From positions 64,501 through 128,500 of the forward strand of contig CAJFCJ010000027.1 of NCBI GenBank assembly GCA_904063045.1: DNA of 64,000 nt. The letters run 5' to 3'. Under the pieces are notes generated by a model. That model saw nothing but the letters and a program-made list of their open reading frames with translations, ran no database searches and was not told the origin of the DNA. The stretch comes from Dimorphilus gyrociliatus. Lineage: Eukaryota > Annelida > Polychaeta > Dinophilidae. Of this stretch, positions 23,921 through 37,153 are shown piece by piece. The position numbers and the translations under genes were made by a program. The number at the start of each line of letters is the position of its first letter. The first letter of the stretch is position 1.

Positions 23921-26900
23921 GACTGACTAAGAAAAGGAAAAGAAAAAATGCTCCTTCCTTATACTGGCAACGTTTAATTAGATTTTTCTTTATTGTTTCA
24001 TTGATGGACAATATACGGTAATCTCTATCTTCAAATAGTTTTAACCAATATAGAGTAAACATTGGGAAAATCATAGAAACAATTTTATTGCATTTTTCTA
24101 TTTGTCTTCTACCCTAATATCCTATCGGCTCGTCACTCTAATATCGACGCCCGAAACGTGACGCTACACTACGTTTGTATATATATATATATATAGTATA
24201 TACAGGATTGTACATGCGTGCGAATACGACACTTTGAGCGTGTATCTATTTGTCTACGATTCTTCTCTCTCTCTTCTTTTATCCTCCATAAGATTAGCTA
24301 TTGTCTAAGCGTTATGCTCTATACTACTCAACAAAATAACAACAAATCCAATTGTGGATAGGTAAAAGAGTTGGGGAAGTTTTTTTGCATATCGGGCCAT
24401 TGCGCCATCTACTGGTCGATTGATAACAAAGGATTTAGTGTCTGTGAACGAAACAAGAGATAGAAAGAGAGAACGAGGGAGAAAATTGAAGATGGGTATA
24501 GAGAGGGAATGGGCTGATAAAAGCTTCAATGCTAGTAAGAAAGGGAAGCAGATTTGGTCGGTAGGAGAAACTCGTAACTTATGTAGTTTATAAAACGCTT
24601 TTAGAGTAAGGTCTTTAAAATTCCGTACGCTAACTACAAACAGTTATTTTATCCTCTCTCGTCACGCTTTATTTCACGCATCGTCGGCGATTTCCGAAAT
24701 AGTTTGTCGGTGTTTTAATCATGGTTTTACTCCCAGGAAAAAGCAATTTCAATATCACGTGATCGACAGTATTTTTCCGCCGTTTTACTCGGCAATTCGA
24801 GGTTGATAAGGGGGAACGAATAATCTTGATAACAGAATAAAAAAACAGACAGAACAGGGATAGAGAGAGAAAAAGAAAGAAAGAAAAAAAAGGAAAACTG
24901 GTATGAAAATAGTTTGTATCGTTTTACCAGTTGATGACCTCGTAGATCAGCACGTTAAACAGCCTTTTTTGACCGAAATAACCTTTAGCGTAAACTTTCT
25001 TCCCTTTTATTGCATAAGATTCTTTCGACACGTCATTTTTGGGCCTATATTACGGACCCTTGCGAAAGTAGGAAAAATGGGCGTGTAGGGCGGGCTATAT
25101 TCGAACGATACTTGTTTTTGAGGTGATTTATGGCTAATAAATCAGTAGTCTTTTTGTTAGAAATGCCATCTTTGAAAACGATTCTTCTTTACGCCATGAT
25201 GCGCAGCCTATTCAAAGGCAGCCTTTCAATTAATTTGAATGAAAAGATATTTCTCCCTACCAACAACTTATTACCATTGATGGATCGGGAAAAAGGGAAA
25301 TGATGAATGAAAAAGAAAGCAATGGAAAGAAAAGAATATATAGAATTCAGGTAGACAGAATATGATTATTGCTACTACTACTATTACTACTACTACTACG
25401 ACCACTACTACTATCACTTTGACTTTGCAATAGCCTCGAAGCTTTGCTCTATAGAGAAGGAAAAGGATTTAAGGGTGAAAGAGAAAAATCATTAATACTC
25501 TTTAGAGTTAGATAAGGAGGAAGAAAGGGCAGAAGGACGAGGAGGGGTAGGAGCGAAGAAAGGGATAAAGGAAGGAGTTTCCTTCTAAAAATAGTTACAA
25601 CAATAAATAGAGATCAAGTGTTGATTTAGTAATTCGAATATATGAAAACATATTCATTTTCAGTAAATCTCCTCTCGTCGAATCACCAACGTACTATCAA
25701 CAATCCGAAAAAAGATAGAAGTTAGGGAAGGGAAGAAAGAGAGGGAAGGAAGGGAAGGGGAGGTGAGCGTGGGCGGAGGAGGGGAATTTAGAAACATGCG
25801 CTAAACATATAGAGAATTTATAAAAGGCGAAATGGGAAAAGAAAAATTTGCTCATGTCCCAAAGTACCGCCCTCGCCTCCCCCTATCACGCCCATTTGTT
25901 CTCTTTGAGAGAGGTCTTCGAGGAAGGTCGATCTGACTATTAAGAACCATAAAAAATACTTCTCAATCGAGACAAACAAGAGGGTACTCGCAAGAAGAAA
26001 GAGCTCGATGCATTAATGATCCGCCTGCACAAATTCTCAGACATCAAGGACAATGCAGTAGGCGAGTGCATCTCGAGAGCCTTTGCATGAGGAAAAAAGC
26101 TCGCTCAGCCGGACCGCATTAGCGTTTGCAGTAGGCCTATTATATTGCAAATCGTATTGCTTTTAAAAACTCCGTAGAAGATGGAGAACATTTTTCCTAT
26201 TGAAAAATGAGAATAGAAAATAAATAAATAGTTGGATAATGGTTTTTCTTTGCTTTTTAAAATCTTCTTCTTGAACCTTATCTTTACCGTCTTCCTCTTC
26301 TTTTCCCTTTTCAATATTTTTCTTTCTCTTATAAAGTAACTTTCTTTAATTTTCCCTTTTAACCTAGAAATTTTTCAATAAAAACTTGCTACTTTCTTTC
26401 GTTTTTTTCTCAAACATTCTTTTCATTGCTAATCCATCTTCCTACCGACTCTGTTTAGTAAAAGTTTCTCTTTTTCTACATCTCTTACTTTTTGTCTTGT
26501 ATTCTTTATTTTTTCTATCTCTGTTTTTTTAGCAATCTCTCTCTTTGCTCTCTTCCTCTTTCACTCGCAACACTTGACAATTAATTGAAAAATTTACTTT
26601 CGAAGTGTTTAGGAGCAAAAGATTCGTACGACTGACTGTGTAAGGTGAACAAAGTAAGAACATGTACGGTAAAGTAACCGCTCGTTTTCTTTTTTGAAGA
26701 GGAAAAAGCAATCGGTAACTATGGCAACTTATGCTAAGTTTTTTTTCTTTTTCAGGCGTCGCCAATCTACTAGACGCGTAACGTCGTTACGACGCTTGTT
26801 AGGATGTAAAGTAATATTTAGTAATTAGTGATAATAATTCGTTTTCGATCTGATATTAATTAATATTATAACGAAGGTATTGGTTTGCGTGCGCCTAAGG

Positions 26901-29900
26901 TAAATTACACAGCAAGGCTAGTAGGCGATTCTGTTAATTAATTTTTTAGCCAAAAAAAAAAGGATATTAAATGGACTTTCGCAAATTGGTAGCTTATAAA
27001 AAAAAGGGAGGAGGAGAAAGAAAAGGGAGAGCAAACGGGTAAAAAAATGTCAGCTTTCAAATAATGACAAACTCTTTCAAGTCTATGTCCTGTCGCGCTT
27101 CTAATTAATAAACATCCGTTCTTTTTACTATTCATTCTTTGACAAAAGAAATCACTCTTCTTCTTTCTTCTTTTTTTCTTATTATTATTATTTTTCTTCT
27201 TTTTTTTTCATTCTTGCTCTTTCTACTCTTCTCGTCAAGTATTCAATCCATTATCGTTCAACTTCAATATGCCAAACAGCAAGGGGCAAAAAATACGAAA
27301 CATAAACGATAACGAGATAAAAGATTACGGAGCCAGTTGAATTTATAGGCCTAATTATAGTAAAAGATACTCCAGAGGGAAAGAGAGAAAGATTTTTAAA
27401 AGAAAAAAGGGAGAGAGAGATAGAGTGAGTAAAAGAAGAATATTTTTGATAAGGGGAAAAATTGAGTTAGTATACGAAGAAGAGAGAGGAAAAACTGAAG
27501 AAATCACGTTCGGCGAATGAAGACGGAAAACGAACCCAATTTACGACAAGTTACACCTTTCACATTAGCAAACGCACCCTGCAGCTTTTTTCTAGCAGTC
27601 AGTTAGAGAAGGAAACACGCGATTACTAGCCTATTACGTCATTCAACCTCAGGCCTATTAGATCTTGGGTCGAAATGCTAAATATTGTAGGTTGAGACGA
27701 GTACTCACTGATTTGCAATTAGCGTCCATTGTACAGCTGATGAAGTCAACAGGGTTCAAGTCATCGCTTACATCAGGATCCTGTTAAAAAGAAAACAAGC
27801 ATAAAACATTAGGAATGAGATTGGTAATTTGGGAAAAAGACCTAATCGAACCTAATCTCTAGCTAAATAGGCATTAAATGTATTTATAAGGCCGCTAGAC
27901 TGGATTGGAGAAAGTGTAGTGCAAAGAACAAGTTTTTCCATTTTTTTTTGGGCTTTCTGAACTTGCAACAGCCAAAGGGAAACGTTCTATCGTCTCTTTA
28001 CTCAATAAGAGTATTTACCCTTACTTTTTAAAAAGAAATCTTTGATTTAATAATTAATTAAAGAAGGATAACTAATGGAATTAGAAAGAGAGGAATAATA
28101 AAAAAATCAGCTTGCTTTCTCTTTCTCTCTTTTACTCTCTCTCTCTCTCTCTCATATTCATATATATATATATATACACTCTTTCTCTCTTTTTATCTCT
28201 CTCTCACTCTCACATTTACTCCTTCTTTTTCTCTCAAAATGAAAAAACTACAAAATAATCTTTTAATGTAGAAATTTCTTCATCTAAAAATAAGAACCAT
28301 TGTGTACGATTCATCTTTTCATACGATTGACGCCCAAAGGCCTATATTTAACAAACTTTCTGAGCAAAAAAAAAACAGCAGGGAATAGAAGCGTAAGACC
28401 GAAAAGACCGAAAAGCAATTTTGGACATACGGCTTCGCACTAGATGAGATTCGAAAGCTTTTTCTTCTCCCCGACAAATATATATATATATATATATCTT
28501 TTTATAATATATCTCCATATATGTTGAAATTTTCTCATAAGGGAATCGACGTGAAATTTCCTCTTGTTGGTTTTAAAGGAAGACGGGGAAAGACTTCCTA
28601 ACTCCTAATCTAAACGCGCATAGGCCTAGTTATATAAAAATTAATAAGTCAATATTAACTTAAATAAATACACAATAGTATTGGTTTGGAAAGCAATTTT
28701 TATGTTTATAATTCATATAGATAGGGTCTATAAACTGCAAATTTAAATGTTTATCATAAATCAAGGGTAGGAGTGAAAGAGAGAGAGAGAGAGAAAGAGA
28801 TAGAGAGAAGAGAAAAACAAAAAAATGTTAGGTGATACTATTGGGGAAGATGTCAACAATTCTTTAGCATTAACCGACAAACAACTAGCCTAAAACCGCC
28901 GTTACGTCCAAAGGAAAATCCGATAAAGGCGATTAGATGGCCGAATTCAATTCGTTTTCATCCATCAATTGCACGGATTAAGGATTTTTTAAGCGGAATT
29001 TATTACAAGTTTACCGCCTCTTTCCAATTCATCTTATTTACCAGCTGTTTATCACAAACACTTGTTTAGAGCTGCCGAGATGATTTTTTAACTCAATTAT
29101 TCACAATGTCTGTTTCTTATAAACGCATCTGCCCAACCCTCAAAGAGTTTTGTCAAGAGACGCGATGATAGATAAAGAACAACTCGCGACTTTTACAGGC
29201 TTTTTCTTTTCCTCCTTTTCCTTCTTCCTCTCCCCTCCCCCCTCCCCCTTAATTTATTACCCTAACCGGCGTTTTCTACTGCGTGCAGCCTGACTACTTA
29301 TTAAGAGCGACGTAAAGTGACGCCGGAGACGCTATTTTGCTTAATATAATGCTAGTGGAGATTGTGTTTGTCGTACTATGATTTTTTTTTGTACATAAAA
29401 AGGAAATTTTCGGTTTTTGGAACATAAAATTCTTTTTTTATGAGAAAATTTGCAAATTGAAGAGGAGAAAGGAGAATCAGTCATATTTTCTTTTGACAGA
29501 GATAAAAGAAGAATTTTTAGTGTTTTGAAAGTTTTCTTCTTTTTCCCCTCCCCTTTTCCCTGTTTTTTTTTTCTAAACGCTTATTACAAGTAAATAACTA
29601 TATAATAAACAATTCTATCAGTATAAAAATAAAAAGAACTTTCAATAACAATACAACTATTCGAGAAGTTTGTAAACCGAAACCAATATAATATGGGAAC
29701 TGTAAAATTGTACTTGTGAGAAAAATATACTCTCTGCCCTAACTGTATTCAAGTTTAATCATTTTCTCTCTTCTTTTCTTGTTCACTCCCACCCCTCTCT
29801 CTCTCTCTCTCTCATTAATTATTCAAGAAATTTGAATATATAGAGGAATTATATTGAATATAAAAAGCCACATAAAAACCTTCAGCCGAAAAGGTAATGA

Positions 29901-32900
29901 TTATCTATTAGAAAGAAAGAAAGGGAAAAGAGAGAGATAGAGACAGAGACAGAGAGAGAACGAGAACGAGAAGAGAAGGAGAAAAAAATTTCAAAGGGAA
30001 TATATTAACTAACGATATAAAAAACGACGCGGTCGATGGATAGTAAATCGGCTTTAGTTCATTCAAAAATAAAGGAAAAGGATCAATTACGATTTCTGGA
30101 CTGTTTATGAGACCGTTGATCTATTTAGGGAAAAAAAAGGTAAAGGCTACAACGATTTCCAATAAGATTTTCGGGGGCTCTGCGGAAATTCTATAGACTT
30201 CAATTGATCACATCCTTTAAATACATTTTACCTATGCGGTAAAATTGTCAAATAGACGACTAGAGAAACGGCGATAACACCTTTATGCTTTTGTCAAACA
30301 CCCTCATTCAGGTGCTCTATAACTCTCTAGTACTACATACTTTGGTCATACTTCCTACTGTTCCACTTTAATGACACAATGAAAAATGCAAATGGAGAAA
30401 TTAATAACCCATGCGTTCGACCCTCATTTCAGTACGAGTACTTTTTGATATAGGTGAGGAGTGTACGAAGCACGTGATTGCGCATCTATACGGAATTAGA
30501 CACGCGCTATAGGAAAAAAAAGAAGAGTGGAAAAATTAAAACGACACAGTGTTAAAGATATTTAGGTTAATGCCAACGGCCAATCGAAGTATTGTTTTCT
30601 CTTAATCTCCAGATTAATGAAGCTGACACGTGCAGATAAGTGACGCCTTGAAGCGCGTACGCGTTCAGCTTTCCAAATGCTTTAGGTGCAAAATAACATG
30701 ACGTCAGAGTGTGACATTTGCCTGTCGCCTTCAATATCGTCTGGAAGCGTTGCCGCCGTCGCCCCGCCGCCCTGCCGCCATCGTCATCGTCATCGCCATT
30801 GTTACTGACATTCTCTCGTGTACAACTAAGAGTGCGTGTGCAAAGTCGAGCAAGAAATTCGGTAAGGAGGGGAGAAAAGTTGATGGGGAATTGTGATGGA
30901 AATTAGGGGAAATTCAATTTCTGGCCCCATGCATCCTACGTACATGGAAATGACTTTGTACATTTGCTCGTTATTAAGAGCGACATTGCCGTTGGGAGAC
31001 GAGCGAGAGTACATACACACACACACACTCACTCGCGTAAGAACGAGTGCCGTACTCGTCTAGCCCGACGGCATATGTTACAATCTACCGCAATCAGCAA
31101 CAATATGCATGGGCAAATACGCAACTCTTAAACCTCAACAATTTATCAATAGCATATTGAGTAATACAACTAGTATAGAGGCACGCTGTATACATGAATA
31201 TATACAAGAGTAAAGGTGTACTATAGAGTGTGTGTGTGTGTGTGTGCGTGTGTTTTTATGTTAATGATTTACATACTGCATATAACAGAAGGTATACTAT
31301 ATATTATATACAGTAGCGTACGATGAATGATAAAAGTATTCACTTAACCAGTCTTTAATAAAGATTTGTATACAAATATTGTACATGGTAAATAGATTAT
31401 AGGTATAAATAAATAAATATACATATATCTGATATGATATGGCTGTATGAATATATATGTATAGTATAGTATAGTATATATATATATACCTTATTAACAG
31501 ACTATATATACACCACTCGTACAGATATAGAGAAATGAATCAATTCTTGTAGCTTTCTTTCTCTCTCTCTTTCTCTCTCTTTCTCTCTCTCTCTCTTTAA
31601 TCGGTATGGTAATAATTACAATTGGCTATTGGTTATTGGTTTCCTTTGGGCTAAATAGCAAAGGTGAGGGGATAGTGTCAAGTAGTATGTTTATATACAA
31701 TCGAAAAGGAGACAAACGGCAGCTGCGTACAATACATCCTACTGAATGCTATCTATATAGCCTACGCAATTATATTCGAGTTAATAAAGAGAGAAATATT
31801 TCCTCAATGTGTGGCCCACGTGTCTATTTTTGGTTTGACTTTATGTTTTCATACGCTTTTATTCGTACAGCATTAAATTGTCTGTCTTTAATAAGACTAC
31901 AAAATCCTTTGAACGTTATTTGAGTATCATAAACGTATCTCGGACTCTCTTTCATCTGCTGTGTCGATAACAATTAAGAAGGGAACGGAGTCACAAATTC
32001 CGATTTGGAAAAAGTGACATTTAAGGAAACCTGGAAAAACTAGTCGAATTATATTTCATAGCCAGCGGCAAATCACTGCAATCGACTCGGAATTAGAGCA
32101 GGAAATATTTCCTGTTCTCGTAAGACATCGTAAAGCGAGTGAGGCATAGGAGACGCTAATCAAATAAAATGTGAATCATTCCAAGGTCTCGCAGACGTTC
32201 GACGCCTTGTTTACCGACGCTACAAATTGTTGACGGCTTGTTTACACGATTTTATTAAATCTTGCGGATATTCGAGACTGCACTGACTGTTCGGATTAGA
32301 TTAATATAAGGGGGTAATACTCATCTTTCTTATCGTTCCTATATGGAAAGAGTATAGAAGGGGAGAGTGAATAAATGAAAGAGAGAGACAACCAGACGGA
32401 GAGAAAAGGAACAACTGTTGAATTGATTTTAAAAATGAAAAGAGAAAATAGGGAGCGAAAAAAATCCTCTTTAAGATCCATTCTAGCTATAATCACCTAA
32501 CCAATTTACTTTTAGTTCTTTATGTCGAGCTTTCTGCCTGTTGTTGTTGGCTTGGGAATCACTTTTGTACGATATTCGCACCTTTAACCTCCATTTGCAA
32601 AAAAGCGAAAAATCGCTTGAAATCGTGACCGATCAGGCATAGCTAACAACCGAATGAAAAATGACTCGATTCTGAATTCTTTAACCAGGTTGAGGTAGAG
32701 AACTTTTTCGACCCAAGGGTCAAAATACAATTTTAAACATACCTCTTTATCTTTTATCTTTTATCGAATCGTCTTCAAAGATTACTGCTTTCTATCACGC
32801 CAATCGTTTCAAGACCCTAACCCATGATAAATGCACAGTAAACATATTCTAGGCGCCTATTCTCATCCCTTATGTATCTTTCTTGTCTTTTCCCCTCTGA

Positions 32901-33791
32901 GTTTATTTCTTCCCCATCTCTCTCACTCTTGCTATCTCGCTCCTATTCTTTTTAAGTCTTCTTACGGTCCCTCCCCTTTTTCTTTTGTTGCTGTTCTATC
33001 ATTCTCTTTCACTCTTTCGCTCTTTCGCTCTCTCGCTTATTCATACAAGAATTTTACGACTTTTAACCTCCGTCTCACAACGAATAGTCAATCAATACAC
33101 CTACTCTTCTGTTCTTCCTCAAAAGGGCTAGTTAAGGGGGGAAGGTTACAATGACGTCACAAAAGTCGTCCTTCCGCGTCCACAGGGATATTGCGGATAC
33201 TGAACAGGATGCTAGTTCCAAGCCCATTTAGAAGGATGCAAAAGGGTCTTCTCTATTCTCACTATTTATTTGTATCGATTGCATATGGATTACGGCAAAG
33301 TCATTGGTAAAAATATGATAGTGGGCAATGTAAACATGATTTTTTTTTATCTATTGTATAAATTAACGGCAATTGTATATGAATATTCTATTAGTAGGCC
33401 TATGCTAATGGCGTAAACGTGCAAATATTTTTCTAATAGCGGGCGTAGAAAGAAAAAAGAAAATTTATATTATATTACGTGATTAAGAAAATAGAGAAAA
33501 TCAACATTTCTTCTCCCTCCCCCCTCCCTTCACTCGTGTCTAGTTTTGGCCTATATAGCTAAACAGATGTATCCTTTCTTGTGATTATTCATAAATTCAT
33601 ATATAAACTTGTTTAATGTCTGACTTAGACAGGAGAATTATACTGTATAACACACAGACTCTCAGACGCACATATACATATACACATATTTACAGACGTT
33701 TGCAGTTCGTATATCGTATTTATGCTTATATACAGTATACAGTATATAAACTATATTTATGAATATCATAAATATGTTCAGTATACCTGCA

Positions 33792-33827
<36 letters not shown>

Positions 33828-34842
33828 CGTACTCACTCACTTACTCACCCTCTCTCTCACTTTCATTCTCATTCACTCACTTCCCCCACTCCCTCTTCTG
33901 TCTCTACTCTAAAGAAACAATGTATTTATTACTAGTTGGCGTTTAACTAGTTTACTTCTTTGAAATATGTCTATAAGGTTCAATAGCATAGAAGGCTATA
34001 GACCATAATAATTCTATTTGACGTTTAAATGAAACGCCTCGAATTATCTGCCTTTGAATAATTTTACTTTTTAAGCTTTTGCGATAGAAACAATAAATAA
34101 GTTTCTTTTATGTTTTTATACCGTTGTGTTGTTTTCTCTGCGTTTCTTTTTTTCTCTCTTATTCTATTATACCAATAGTATATATATATATATATATCTC
34201 GCTCTCTCATAGAACACTCTAAAAACAGTATGCTAGAGAAAAGACAAACATCGTATCTCTTTGTCAAATTTGACAGGGGCGACCACAAGTAACGGACCCG
34301 AAAAAGTGTATTCCCAGGCTAAAAAGGTCCATTAATTGCAGGAAACACCATTAAAACAAAATTCCCAGACTGTATCTTATCTTGGAAATCTGGTCCGTGT
34401 CACTTAACTAATTACAAAGTTCGGTACTCATAAATATACACAAGCGAATCGTTCATGTTTTGTTTACAGCGGCGTCTGTATTCTATCAACAATCGGACCG
34501 ATAATGGAAACGTAAATTGAACGTATTGATTGACGAGGGGAATATATTAATGTATAGTATACAAGTCTTCCACCTATTGAGGATAGAGATCATTAATTGC
34601 TTACAGTAGATCCTTTGTGGAAGAAATAAAGATGATATACAAGTGGTGTAGAGCATTATTGTTTGAACGTTAAAGAGAGACATAAGGGGTAATGGCTTGA
34701 TAATTGAGATTGTATAAAGAAAAGAGCAACAGAAGAGAAGAGAAGAGAAAAAACGATTGAATAAACGAATGAAAGAGGAGAATAGAAAGAGGATTACGAT
34801 AAAAAGCATAAAATTGAACGATAATAACTAGATATAAAGTGC

Positions 34843-34874
<32 letters not shown>

Positions 34875-37115
34875 GGGTATGTAGATAAAATGAAAGAGGA
34901 AGAGAGAGAGAGAGAAAGAAAGAAAGAAAGAGGCGTTTTATCTCGGAATTTATATGATTTAATTGCAGTGTCCGTTTCTTGTTAATTGAAAAAAATACGA
35001 AGAATAAATAAATAAATAAATATATGGTATTTCGGTTATTAACGCTCGAGGTGAACTAGAAGCTTTAGTAATTGGCTGTCGCTTTTCGAAGCGATACAGA
35101 AGGAGCTTTGTTGAAGAGAAGTTTGAATAGACTTTAAAGTGGCCAATAAACATTCTACTTTTTTTATTAAAGCTCTAGTTGCCAGTAAATAAATAAATAA
35201 AAATCGGTCGTTTGATGTCAAAGGTGCGAAAAAAAGTGGATCTTGGTTGGGGGTGGTTAAAAGGGGTAAGGTTGTCAATATGCTTTTTAAGAGAGACAGA
35301 AGGTGAAAGTAGGTTTGAGGCGTTTATTTTTGTTCGCTGGGGCGACAAATCATTTCGCAAGTTGGAGGCTTAAAAGGATCTGGGACGTTGATATCGAAGG
35401 GACTATGTCCCTTAATGGATCCTGATAGCATACACAAAGCCAGTCTCCTAGCAGAGTCTCAATACTCTAGGCTATATAGCCGAAATCGATTCAATCAGTT
35501 TTTCATCCTGGACAAAGCGAGCCTTCTCACCGAGCACGTGCGTTGCATCAATACGTAGACATTATGTCAAATGTATATTTAGATAACATTCAACGACTCT
35601 GTTAGTGGAGTAACAGTAGAAGTAAAGGCAGCCCTTGTGTTCATCCCTTATCTTAATTGCATTCTAATCTCCGGTCTGTAAATGAAGCCCGTAAAAGAAA
35701 TCCTTAGCATGATTCAACCTCAATTGATACGCCTCAGGCGGTGCAACGCCTGTATTATGTCAAACATATCGTGTAGATATGCACCTTAATTAGGGCGTTC
35801 CGTAGTTTTGTTTTAAGATAATAGATAGCGGAGGAAATGCGCCGCGCAAACGGGCTGGGTGGGCCGACGAAGAGCGGAAGGCGAGCGCTCACACTATCGT
35901 AGAGTAACTCTCTGTTAAGGAGCTAAAGAAAAATTGGTATGACAGCTGCAGTCGCTAGTGGGCCTTAGGGTTGGATTGCGCAATTCTAAAATAAACAAAT
36001 TCACTTCCATTAAGGGATTTTAACAGAGCTCCTGCCCCAGGTTCAAAGCAGCTATTGTGATACTTGAGAAGATTATATCATTAAAGGATTGAGAAGCTGA
36101 TATTATTGTGAATGAGTTGCTTAGCCTATTAGAAATCAGGTTAAACTATCCGGAAAAGTGAGGAGTAGCTGCGTCGAGGGCTATACCGAAAAAAAGTTGA
36201 ATACTCGACAATCGGAGGAAAAACTTATATCAACTATTAACTCTTTTCTTCTATCTTCGAAGAATATCACTCTTTCCCTTTCTCATCGACTTGAAAAGAT
36301 GATTAATTAGGCGTTTCTTTTTTCATCTACTTTCATCGACTGTTTATGTATTTATGTTATATGGCGGTAAATCATCTTTGATCTCTATAACGTCGCATTT
36401 ACGGTGGCGGTAGCGCGAGGGTCGAGACCAAACATTATCTAAAAACAACGCTCGTTTACTCTTTTCCCAATAAAAAAAACAATTGCATTACACGTTTTAC
36501 CGAGATCATTGATTTCTCTTATAAAAGGTGACGGTCTAACCAATTTACAATTTTTAAAATATAGGCTATCAGCTCAAAAGACGCCGATTAATCGATAAAT
36601 AGCCGATATGAGCAGTGGGGATAAATCGTTTTCTTCATTTCTCATAGGTTGTCAAGTGAAAAATAGAGAAAATTTATTTTTAAACCTCCCATTTCGATTT
36701 AGAGGTTTATTTTTAGATAAAAAAAAAAACAAAGGAATAATGTCGATTGATCTGGTAGGGAAAAGCGAACGCTGTTCAATGAACATTCAAGAGGCGTCCT
36801 TTATACGACAAGAAGAACAAGAAGTAATAGCAAAATATTTTCTTAACAAACCAAAGTTTCAAGGAAGGTATTCATTATTATTCATTGCTCAAGGGGGCTT
36901 GACAAACAGCATATAGTGCAAAATACTTTACTGTCGAAGCGAGAAATTGTTTGCAGTGCTCGATTTCGCCTTAAAGGGAAAGTGTAAATGAAGCAATGCA
37001 AGAGAATTTACCAGAGTTTATTTGCCTTGTACAAGTGGGTCAGGAAAATATTATGAGGGATTGCAGTCTTCAGATATGTCAGATGATGGAATTTTGATAG
37101 ATTGCTCCATATACC

Positions 37116-37153
<38 letters not shown>

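Noticed and set aside
31606-31923. 105-codon + strand frame in anosmin intron 1
   Set aside because: No recognisable motif and no neighbouring exon; composition follows the surrounding intron.
36608-36916. 102-codon + strand frame in anosmin intron 1
   Set aside because: No domain, A-rich low-complexity middle, no supporting splice structure; a chance frame.
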